Positions 57,187-64,000 of a stretch of DNA of 64,000 nucleotides are shown piece by piece. The translations under genes and the position numbers were made by a program. Under the pieces are notes generated by a model, which was not told the DNA's origin, ran no database searches, and was given only the letters and a program-made list of their open reading frames with translations. The stretch is taken from the NCBI RefSeq assembly GCF_000179595.2, contig NZ_JH556657.1, positions 478,946-542,945 on the forward strand, given 5' to 3'. The stretch is from Acetivibrio cellulolyticus CD2. GTDB taxonomy: Bacteria > Bacillota > Clostridia > Acetivibrionales > Acetivibrionaceae. Each line of letters begins with the position of its first letter. The stretch's first letter is position 1.

Positions 57187-57732
57187 ATGAGCGTAAGATT
57201 AAAACATAATAAAAAAGTAGTTAGTAGTATAATTGCTCTAGTAATAGCTTGTTGTTCTAGTTTTATGGCGTTTGCGGCAACTTATATTTACTATTCCAAT
57301 GGTTATATAAGTTCGACAATTCCAATTGAAAATCGTGTTTCGTATAGCGAATTTGATACTGCAATTAGTGCGTGGAATGGAACTTCGACACCCGCATATA
57401 TTTATACCGTTCCTGGTTCTGGTAATAACTGGATGATTGACAATCTTTATGCTACAACTTGGCAGGCTCTATATACACCTGTAAATTTACAGTATATAGT
57501 ATTTGGCAGAGCTACAAAATTTAAAATTGAATTGAACCGTAAATATTTGGTGAGTTGTACCTCAAACGAAAAGACATGGACAATGGTTCATGAACTAGGA
57601 CATGCACTTACTTTAGGGGATAATCCTTCAAATACGACTACTCCAGATGCTTCAATAATGAATTATGGATCTAATAGACAAAATTATACTCCGCGCGCAG
57701 ATGATATAACGGGAGTAAATGCTACTTATTAA
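57187..57732 (+). CDS. Secreted metzincin-like zinc metalloprotease
   Basis: A 181-aa protein with a strong TAGGAGGG before the ATG at 57187. Signal peptide is about 1-31 (ending AFA). The zinc motif HELGHALTLGD (about residues 136-146) follows HExxHxxxxxD, with Asp as a possible third ligand. SIMNYG downstream is a plausible Met-turn. This is the short matrixin-like layout without a pro-domain cysteine switch. It is 23 bases upstream of a lipoprotein gene, probably one operon. It is cargo of the island; the substrate is unknown. Confidence 0.85.
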   Translation: MSVRLKHNKKVVSSIIALVIACCSSFMAFAATYIYYSNGYISSTIPIENRVSYSEFDTAISAWNGTSTPAYIYTVPGSGNNWMIDNLYATTWQALYTPVNLQYIVFGRATKFKIELNRKYLVSCTSNEKTWTMVHELGHALTLGDNPSNTTTPDASIMNYGSNRQNYTPRADDITGVNATY

Positions 57733-57755
57733 ATTTTAGAAGGAGGATTTTTAAT

Positions 57756-58343
57756 ATGAAATACAGGATATATATAGTTTTCGCAATACTCTGCAGTTTT
57801 GTTCTTGCATTGCAGTTAACAGGTTGTTCTATGGAGCAATCAAGCGCAAGTTATCCTATGTATGCAGATGAAGATGCGATAATTAATACGGCTGATATAA
57901 TCGTTTTGGGAGAAGTAGTTAAAGAGAATAAGGCCCAAAAAATAAACATTAACCCAAATAAGAATCGAACTGAGAAAGAAAAAGAAGATGACCTTGTAAT
58001 ATATACTGTATCTGATGTAAAAGTAAGCGAAGTAATCAAGGGTAATGTTAAAGTTGGAGATGTTATCCAGATTAAGCAACTTGGTGATAAAGATGGTATA
58101 GGCAATAGAGAAGTTTTAAATAATGGTGGATATTATAAAAAAGGAAGCCAATTTTTATTTTTCCTAGCAAGTTTTGAAGATATTTTACCTGGTACACCAT
58201 ATGAAACACTAACTCCAGCTCTTGGGCAAATAGAAATTAATGGCAATAAGTCAAAAGTAAATAAAGAAAATAATATTTTCAAAGACGGAATAGATAAAGA
58301 TGAATTAGTAAACCATATAAAGGCAAAAACGAACAAAAAGTAG
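57756..58343 (+). CDS. Lipoprotein paired with the metzincin
   Basis: A 195-aa protein with GAAGGAGG upstream. The lipobox LTGC puts the lipidated Cys at residue 24. The mature part has a beta-barrel-like domain: ADIIVLGEVVKEN, VSEVIKGNVKVGDVIQIKQL, a Gly-rich turn, YYKKGSQFLFFLASFE, ALGQIEING. Family not named with certainty. In this two-gene arrangement it could be an inhibitor, a substrate or a surface partner of the protease. Confidence 0.75.
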   Translation: MKYRIYIVFAILCSFVLALQLTGCSMEQSSASYPMYADEDAIINTADIIVLGEVVKENKAQKININPNKNRTEKEKEDDLVIYTVSDVKVSEVIKGNVKVGDVIQIKQLGDKDGIGNREVLNNGGYYKKGSQFLFFLASFEDILPGTPYETLTPALGQIEINGNKSKVNKENNIFKDGIDKDELVNHIKAKTNKK

Positions 58344-58441
58344 CAACATTATGAATTCATAATGTAAATATTTTTACTTTGGTTCATCTCTTTATAATAG
58401 TTTCTGATATGGGTATTTATTCTATTCTACTTTGAACAGAA

Positions 58442-58484
58442 ACATCGCTTTACAAGTTAAATAATTTGTAGAGCGGTGTTTTTT
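58442..58484 (+). terminator. Terminator after the metzincin-lipoprotein pair
   Basis: ACA-CGCT-ACAA pairs with TTGT-AGCG-TGT around an AT-rich loop, then T6. Confidence 0.75.
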
Positions 58485-58599
58485 GAGTATCTAAAACTTG
58501 TAAGTAGAACATTAAGTGCCCTTACTCAGCACTATTTGAATTCTGCATAGGTATGATTTTTGAGATCATGGATTTATAAGGCAACGCTTTCAAAGTTTT

Positions 58600-59511
58600 T
58601 TGTTTTGGGGGGTCGACTCGTTCTGGAGGATGACAGTTGGAGCAAGTATTGTACTTCATTGCATATTCATGTTTTCATTCACCTTTGCAAGTTATATTAG
58701 TTTGGAGCGGTTTGCAGGTAGTGATATTAGTTTTTTTACCAACTTCGAGGCTTACTGGGGTCCGACAGAACGTTCACTCATTGAAACAACATACCGTCTT
58801 CCCCGCAGCATCGTCGATGTTAGCAGTACCTTTGTTTTGAAGAACACTGCACAGGTCGAAAAGAAGCTTCGTACTGTAAGTAGCAATGATAGCTTCTGTT
58901 TTGCCATCATCCAAAGCAACAGTGACCGCTTTGTTGGAACAGATCTTAAAGCAAAACTGGGCGTACTTCCCCCCGGAAGCAGTGTATTTCTCATAGGTCG
59001 GTATAATCAGGATATCACCCCGTTCTTATCTGACGATCTTCAGATTCGCAACGACATACATACAGAAAGAAGAATCATAACATATTCACAGCGTAAAGAC
59101 CTGCAGATCGAGTTCATGTCTGCACACAAATCGAAAGGACTTCAAGCCGACTATGTCTTTATTATCAACAATCGGAATGAACGTCTTGGATTTCCCAGTA
59201 ACATACAGGATGATAGACTGCTCGAATTGGTTCTGGAGAAGAAGGAAGAATACTCCCACGCGGAAGAACGCCGCTTGTTCTATGTTGCTATGATACGCGC
59301 AAGGAAATTTGTTTGGTTTGTAGCCATTAAGGATAAGAAGTCAATATTTTTGTCCGAAATCGAAAGAACGTACGGCGAAAAGATTAAGGATGAAGCACGA
59401 AAATGCCCATCATGCAATAGCGGCAGATTGGTGTATCGCAAGGGGCAATACGGTACATTTTGGGGTTGCTCAAACTATCCAGACTGTAAACATACCCAAA
59501 AAGCAGTTTGA
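58600..59511 (+). pseudogene. C-terminal remnant of a UvrD-like helicase with topoisomerase zinc finger
   Basis: A 303-aa open reading without a ribosome binding site. It matches the second half of a superfamily 1 helicase: FAGSDISFFTNFEAYWGPTE, YRLPRSIVDVSS, FMSAHKSKGLQADYVFI, RRLFYVAMIRARKFVWF (motif VI), and a C-terminal four-Cys finger CPSCNSGRLVYRKG...GCSNYPDC. Walker A and the N-terminal half are missing. The stretch before FAGSD (VDSFWRMTVG) looks like a degraded VDEFQD Walker B. Its base use is less AT-rich than its neighbours, pointing to a different origin. Confidence 0.8.
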
Positions 59512-59696
59512 TCATTATTAACGAAAACCACCTATTAATTTAGAGGGTAAAGAAGTAAATTTAATTGAAAGAGTGCATTTAGGAGACGGAACAGGGATCC
59601 TTTGGAAACAAACAAAGAATTAATATCTAGGTATCATAATTATTGAAGCGCCAAAACATTTAAGAAATTAGTAATTAAGTGGTGGTGGGTGTCAAA

Positions 59697-60122
59697 ATGA
59701 GCCAATATTCAAATTTTGAAAAATTCTCTGGAGGTATTTCGTACTTTTGCATATCAGTAGGGTGCGGAACTATTTTTAAGTTTGTTTTTAATCATATAGG
59801 CACTATAACAAAATCACAAGGATTAGGTTCAATTGCTGGAATTACTGTAGTTGTATTAATCTTTGCTTCTATTATTCGAATTCAAAGATCCGATAATAAG
59901 CAATTCCAAATCAAAATTAAAGAACTCCAAAAAGAGAGAGATGCTTATGCTAAAGTAACATTTCAACTTATAAAGAAGGAATATAACGAAAAGTTTTATA
60001 TAGCAATAGAAGAAGACGATTTTGAAGCATTAGAGAAACTTATACCTCCTGAAGAATTTTTGGATGGTTTAAAGGATGGCTTTGTAGAATTCAAAAAAGT
60101 CCATAATAATGCTAAGACCTAG
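59697..60122 (+). CDS. Small membrane protein with cytoplasmic coiled coil
   Basis: A 141-aa protein. The ATG at 59697 follows GGTGGTGGGTG; an upstream GTG at 59679 is possible. Two hydrophobic helices (about 14-35 and 46-65) are followed by a Lys/Glu-rich heptad-like region (FQIKIKELQKERDAYAKV) and an acidic C-terminus. I do not recognise the family. Cargo of the island, apparently intact. Confidence 0.6.
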   Translation: MSQYSNFEKFSGGISYFCISVGCGTIFKFVFNHIGTITKSQGLGSIAGITVVVLIFASIIRIQRSDNKQFQIKIKELQKERDAYAKVTFQLIKKEYNEKFYIAIEEDDFEALEKLIPPEEFLDGLKDGFVEFKKVHNNAKT

Positions 60123-60430
60123 ATTCACGCTGTGAATAGAACTTATTTAATATTAGTATTTAGGACGATAAAGGAAATTGTTATAGAGCTAACATGTATA
60201 AAAGTGCATTTTGAGTAGTTGAATGTTAAGTTAAAATCGTCCAGTAAGCATAGACTTTCATGTCAATAGACTGATTAATACATTAGCGTTGCATTAAATC
60301 TATAATAAAAAGTCAATGTAAATAATTTGCTGGCATAGCCTTCACATAGAAGGGAATTCTGCCACATGCTAGAGAAAAGGGGAGTGACCACCTAAGCCCA
60401 AGCAATAAAAAATCAAAAAACTTAATACGA
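60123..60430. other. 308-base gap left of the IS4 transposase
   Basis: No gene is supported. GGACGAT (60162-60168) and ATCGTCC (60236-60242) form a spaced inverted repeat. The left terminus of the IS4 element must lie here, but I cannot match it to a right-end inverted repeat by eye. Confidence 0.4.
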
Positions 60431-61612
60431 TTAACTGACTTTATATCTGCGTAGCACAGCTTCAAATTCTTGTTTCCAATTGAACCTCTTTTGCTTAACT
60501 TTAGGCGGTGGCCTTTTAGGGCTCAAGTCCTCTTGAAGCTGTATAAGAGTATTCCAAGGTCCTTTGGCAATAAGCCTTACTGTCTTTAGAAAGTCATGTT
60601 TAGTACCTACTAGGATATGCATTAGTAGCAATAAGCAATAAAGTGTAAGTGCTGAGTAAACCTGGTTAAGTACAGCATTAAAGCTGCTTCCAAAGAACTT
60701 CTTGATTTTAAGGTGCTGTTTGATCCACTTGAAGAAGGTTTCTATAGTCCACCTTAAACGGTATATCTGGGCGATTTCTTCCGCAGTGAGATCAAAACGG
60801 TTTGTAATTATATAAAATAATTCACCGTTTGATGAGTCAATTACTTGGATAGCCCTGATAGGATGATGCATTTGAGTACTTTGACCCCCAAGGATAACTT
60901 CTTTGTCAGATAAAATAGACCCACCTTTAAGAACAGCGTTCTCATTCATAACCTTCATGATGGCGTTTTTCTTAAGCCTTGATACAAAGAAGATTCCTTC
61001 CCTGCAGTACCTATCAAATTCTTTGTAGTCAAGGTATGCTCGGTCAAAAAGGTATGTTATGCCTGGTTCTTTGACAAAGTTTTTCATTTTCTCTTTGTCA
61101 TGAATAATACCTTCAGTCATAACAATACTTTCGGGGCATCCAAGAAGTATATCGTAGAGAGTATGAATCTTAACTGCCGCAGTTTTATCTCGATATTCTG
61201 CCCAGGGAAATAAAGATATGCAAAGACTTACAGTAGTTGAGTCAAGTGCCTTAAGCATTCCCCAACTTCCTGGGATGATTCGTATTCCGTTATGCTTCTT
61301 CAGCTTAGCAAGAGAAGCCTCAAATATCTGTTTAAAAATTACTGTGTCACGTGCTCTATTTGCACGAGATATTTGTGAAGCGCTGATAGTTCCTGTGTAC
61401 TCCTGAAGTCTTTTGTCTGCTACTATGCCTGCTTCAATATCCCTAAGACAGGTAGTTCCAGTCAGATGAGCATACATCATCGTATTAAGTTGCCGAAGAA
61501 CAGTGAACTTTTTGGTACCATGTTCAGCACCTGTTTCAGTAATAGCCTTTTCCAAAATGTTCTTTGGTAAAAAGCCTGTTAATGTTTCAAAAATTGTAGT
61601 ACAATCAGCCAT
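60431..61612 (-). CDS. IS4-family transposase
   Basis: A 393-aa DDE transposase. The ATG at 61612 has AAAGGAGC upstream; a longer frame to 61687 lacks a site. An N-terminal DUF4372-like part is followed by the catalytic triad of IS4 type: Asp in LKALDSTTVSL, Asp in YLFDRAYLDY and Glu in the YREK-like signature YRLRWTIETFFKWIKQHLKI. The gene is uninterrupted, so this element may be active or recently inserted. It interrupts or abuts the methylase remnant to its right. Confidence 0.92.
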   Translation of the reverse strand: MADCTTIFETLTGFLPKNILEKAITETGAEHGTKKFTVLRQLNTMMYAHLTGTTCLRDIEAGIVADKRLQEYTGTISASQISRANRARDTVIFKQIFEASLAKLKKHNGIRIIPGSWGMLKALDSTTVSLCISLFPWAEYRDKTAAVKIHTLYDILLGCPESIVMTEGIIHDKEKMKNFVKEPGITYLFDRAYLDYKEFDRYCREGIFFVSRLKKNAIMKVMNENAVLKGGSILSDKEVILGGQSTQMHHPIRAIQVIDSSNGELFYIITNRFDLTAEEIAQIYRLRWTIETFFKWIKQHLKIKKFFGSSFNAVLNQVYSALTLYCLLLLMHILVGTKHDFLKTVRLIAKGPWNTLIQLQEDLSPKRPPPKVKQKRFNWKQEFEAVLRRYKVS

Positions 61613-61689
61613 GTTTGTTAGCTCCTTTGTTAATGGATGTGGTTGCTTGGTCGCGAACCCACTTGATATTAACAGAGGGGCTTTCATAT

Positions 61690-62097
61690 TTTCTACAGGT
61701 AAATATTATTACTTCAACCAGAAAGTATGGGTTGAAATTTTTAAAAAAACTTTATGCAACATTAATGATGAAGGCTAATTTAAAATATAAAAGAAATAAA
61801 AGTATATTTGCATATATTGATCCACCTTATTACAAAGAAGGTCCAGGACTTTACCGATTCTACTTTACTCACAAACAACATGTTGAGCTAGCAAAATTTA
61901 TAAAGCCCAAATTATTTCCATGGCTGATTAGTTATGATGATGTTGATGAAATCAGAAATATATATGAAAGAAGTTCTTGTATCAATTTATATATGGACTA
62001 TTCTGTAAAAACATCAAAAAAGGGAAAGGAATTGCTAATCTCTAATCTTACCATACCTCCAATAGCTCAAGATAATGAAATAGAGACTGTAATGTAA
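61690..62097 (+). pseudogene. C-terminal fragment of a D12-class (Dam-like) DNA adenine methylase
   Basis: The frame shows the catalytic motif in IFAYIDPPYYKEGPGLYR (DPPYY), then FTHKQHVELAKFI and PWLISYDDVDEIRNIYE, the usual end of D12 adenine methylases, to a stop at 62097. The SAM-binding N-terminal half is absent, and the IS4-type transposase lies directly upstream. It cannot work as an enzyme. Confidence 0.8.
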
Positions 62098-62271
62098 ATA
62101 TTATAAATGCCGCTTTCTCGAGGAAATTTATATGGTTAGTTGAAATTTACAAAGGTATACATTTTTGGTTGATTTTAAAAGTGACGAAAGAGTATTTATT
62201 TTGTGTTCAGAAAGATTTTAAATGATATGTGAATATATTCAGAAATAGATATGCCTTTTTGAATACAGAAT

Positions 62272-62334
62272 ACCCTTACAAAGGAAAACGGATTTATTGT
62301 TGCTGACTTCAGTGCCATTGAGGCTCGTTTTTAG
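62272..62334 (+). pseudogene. Snippet of a phage family A DNA polymerase gene
   Basis: About 20 codons read TLTKENGFIVADFSAIEARF and then TAG. IVADFSAIEAR is motif A of phage-type family A polymerases. Only this fragment remains. It abuts the arm-site block near attR. Confidence 0.6.
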
Positions 62335-62335
62335 T

Positions 62336-62386
62336 GCGGAACGAATGCGGAACTTAGTAGCAAAAAATCAGTAAAAGTTACTAAAT
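62336..62386 (+). other. Putative integrase arm-type site block, right
   Basis: GCGGAACGAATGCGGAAC followed by CAGTAAAAGTTACTAAA, in the same orientation as the left block at 52444-52485. Confidence 0.5.
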
Positions 62387-62457
62387 AATAAAAATGGGCA
62401 AAAGTTGCAGATGTAGTAATATGAACGAGTGCAACACTTTACCCAAGTTTACAATAA

Positions 62458-62536
62458 GTAGAGCAATTCACTCGTAATGAATAGGTCGAGGGTTCGATTC
62501 CCTCCAGTGGCTCCACACTAAAAGTCTGAAACTTAA
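62458..62536 (+). repeat. attR: right copy of the 79-bp att repeat
   Basis: It carries the tRNA-Thr 3' part without its 5' half, so it is not a working tRNA. It is identical to 52312-52390 and marks the right end of the island. Confidence 0.92.
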
Positions 62537-62555
62537 CGGGTTTCGGGCTTTTTTG
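62521..62555 (+). terminator. Original tRNA-Thr terminator at the right junction
   Basis: AAAGTC-GAAAC pairs with GTTTC-GGCTTT, then T-run. It differs from the left copy by an indel and a substitution just outside the att identity. Confidence 0.75.
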
Positions 62556-62741
62556 TTTGTAGTAGTATTTTGATTTAAAGCCCTGTTTCATTTAGCTCAT
62601 TTCTGTTGTATAATCATTATATAAGAATTTGCATTGTACTTATAATCAGTTTTCAAAAGCTGTTATTGATGAATTTGTGCCCATTTGAGTAAATGCAGCC
62701 AATTCTTAAAATACATAAGATTTTTTAGAGGAGATTTTAAT

Positions 62742-64000
62742 ATGGGTTTTATGGATAAGTTGTTTGGTTCAAAAAAAGATCAAGAAGAATTGAAAGAAGT
62801 ACAGACTGAAGAGAGAAAAGAAGAGGGAAAAGAAGAGGAAGTTAAAATAACAGATGAGAATGAATTAGTTATAAAGCTTTTGAAGAAAAAGCTTTCACAA
62901 ATAAGTTTTCAGGTAGACGACAATAAAGAAATGGCTGTAATTCCTGCAATTGGCACATCAATCAAGGCTGCAATAAGAGGCAAAAATCAACAGGAAAATG
63001 GTATTATAATTCATATAGATTTTAGCATTTCCAATAATGAATTTGGAGACGAAGGAATATTTGAGTCTCTAGCAGGCATTGGAAAGGGAAATAATTTAGA
63101 ATCGGCTATAGGCAATTGCTTGGATGCCTTTATGGTTAGCGTTTTTAAAGCTGTTTCCGAATCTTTGCAAGACAACCATAACCCAAACCTGGATATAGAA
63201 ACTACTTCAAACGGCCTTGAAAGAATATGGCATCCGCATGTGGGGCCTATATTGGCACAGGGCTTTGAAGATTTAACAGGTCAAAGTAATGATCGTATTT
63301 ATAACCTTTTGAAGGATTTAATAATAAAGCGCTTGAATAATAAGAGGTATTATTGGATAAAGGTCTTTGCGTCAAAACAAGTGAATGGAAAGCTGGCTTA
63401 TCAATGTCTTTTGAACAACAAGCCTTTTTTGGAGGCAGAAAGAATTATTGAAGAATACATAAAAGGTTGGCCTGCAAGTAATAGTTATATGGCAGAAATG
63501 CAATATATAGTAATCCGGCAGTCGGACAAATCATGGAATGAGAGCAGAGAAAAGGATATAGAAAAGGAAAACTTTGATAAAAAGTGTGCTGAATATGCAA
63601 TTAGTGTATTTGAGGACTACAGCCCGGATGATAATGTTGAGGGGCTTATAAATAAAATTGCAGAGTTTACAAAGGACATTAACATGGCATGGGAATTTTA
63701 TTGGTTTATCCCGGCTATATATTGCCGTGTTTTATTAGGAGGGCCAAAATACTCAGATACGGTCGTATTGGTGTTGCCTGACGATAGGAAAATATATAAG
63801 AAGCTCTATGATTTTGAGTCTTATGTAATTGGGGTTGACGTCGTACTTCAAAGAATTCAGACGAATCAAAATCAAGAAAAATTTCAAAAGGTATTATTCC
63901 TATCAGACGAATTTAAGGCGTTACAACAGGCGTTAGCGGGTGGAAGCAGGCCTCAGGACCTTCAGGCGGTTCCAATGGTTTTGATGGCACCTTTGAGTTA
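62742..64000 (+). CDS. Unrecognised cytoplasmic protein, runs off the window (partial)
   Basis: An open frame of more than 419 codons without a stop before the window end. TAGAGGAG lies upstream of the ATG. Residues about 10-40 are highly charged (Glu/Lys-rich), as in proteins starting MGFMDKLFGSKK. Then comes a mixed alpha/beta domain with FSISNNEFGDEGIFESLAGIG (cut here), GLERIWHPHVGPILAQGF and a C-terminal part with FYWFIPAIYCRVLLGGP. The middle pattern resembles DUF6348-type proteins, but I am not sure. It is the first chromosomal gene after the island. Confidence 0.65.
   Translation, partial: MGFMDKLFGSKKDQEELKEVQTEERKEEGKEEEVKITDENELVIKLLKKKLSQISFQVDDNKEMAVIPAIGTSIKAAIRGKNQQENGIIIHIDFSISNNEFGDEGIFESLAGIGKGNNLESAIGNCLDAFMVSVFKAVSESLQDNHNPNLDIETTSNGLERIWHPHVGPILAQGFEDLTGQSNDRIYNLLKDLIIKRLNNKRYYWIKVFASKQVNGKLAYQCLLNNKPFLEAERIIEEYIKGWPASNSYMAEMQYIVIRQSDKSWNESREKDIEKENFDKKCAEYAISVFEDYSPDDNVEGLINKIAEFTKDINMAWEFYWFIPAIYCRVLLGGPKYSDTVVLVLPDDRKIYKKLYDFESYVIGVDVVLQRIQTNQNQEKFQKVLFLSDEFKALQQALAGGSRPQDLQAVPMVLMAPLS

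Larger units (their letters stand above)
52312..62536. mobile_element. ~10-kb integrative element in tRNA-Thr
   Basis: A perfect 79-bp direct repeat (52312-52390 and 62458-62536) covers the 3' part of the tRNA plus following bases. A tyrosine integrase gene lies just inside the left copy and points toward it. The interior is a patchwork of truncated mobile genes with a few intact ORFs. The element has lost any recognisable replication or transfer genes, so it is probably a defective integrative element, mobilisable at most by its own integrase. Confidence 0.9.

Noticed and set aside
62458-62512. A second tRNA-Thr gene at the right end of the island
   Set aside because: Only the 3' part from the D-arm on is present; the acceptor 5' strand is missing. 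It is the attR copy.

Overview
The window looks like a chromosome segment of an AT-rich, spore-forming, cellulolytic and cellulosome-bearing clostridium of the Acetivibrio/Ruminiclostridium (Clostridium thermocellum/clariflavum-like) type. Evidence: a type I dockerin on a CotH-like protein, a non-cellulosomal GH48-GH9-CBM3-CBM3 cellulase, a GH5-CBM3-CBM3 cellulase, strong AGGAGG ribosome binding sites with some TTG/GTG starts, and the sporulation set prkA-yhbH-spoVR. The species is an inference; no 16S gene is present.

Layout. 0-10 kb: a membrane-anchored carbohydrate-binding-like protein overlapping a GT39 (PMT-type) protein O-mannosyltransferase; a large GH48-GH9 fusion cellulase (minus) divergent from a CotH-dockerin protein. 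10-12.3 kb: agr-type peptide signalling (agrB, a 45-aa agrD, and a convergent GHKL sensor kinase; no response regulator seen). 12.6-18 kb: translation and housekeeping genes: T-box-controlled thrS, thyX, infC (ATT start)-rpmI-rplT behind an attenuator leader, and a SpoU-type rRNA methylase. 18.3-27.1 kb: a 2,922-aa cyclic-glucan-synthase-like GT84/GH94 protein, then a membrane protein. 28-33.7 kb: a membrane gluzincin, a complete clpS-clpA-aat N-degron set, and a TSUP permease split into two half-genes. 33.9-36.6 kb: the GH5 cellulase, preceded on its own strand by a class I c-di-GMP riboswitch and a possible ribosome-binding-site-sequestering hairpin. 36.9-41 kb: three unrecognised proteins and a relic of a trpB 3' end. 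41.5-46.1 kb: prkA-yhbH-spoVR. 46.4-52.2 kb: MFS transporter, purine nucleoside phosphorylase, S-adenosylhomocysteinase, MTA/SAH deaminase and CorA, with a small MITE-like inverted-repeat element in the middle.

52.3-62.5 kb is a ~10-kb integrative element inserted in the 3' half of a tRNA-Thr(CGT) gene. A 79-bp perfect direct repeat (attL/attR) bounds it and an apparently intact tyrosine integrase lies beside attL. Its interior is mostly wreckage: the tail of an ICE parB, the start of an ArdC/LtrC-like protein, the N-terminal part of a tyrosine recombinase, a decayed IS21, a UvrD-like helicase remnant, an IS4-type element, a Dam-type methylase tail and a phage DNA polymerase snippet. The apparently intact cargo is a secreted metzincin-like protease with a companion lipoprotein, a small membrane protein and a small Cys-rich protein. 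After attR the chromosome resumes with an unrecognised gene running off the window.

How the genes work together: secreted free cellulases (GH48/GH9 and GH5, both with CBM3 modules and Thr/Pro or Ser/Asn linkers), a cellulosomal CotH protein and a PMT that could glycosylate such linkers fit plant-polysaccharide degradation. The c-di-GMP riboswitch suggests the GH5 cellulase is tied to the sessile or attached state. Sporulation genes and agr quorum sensing point to population- and stage-dependent control.
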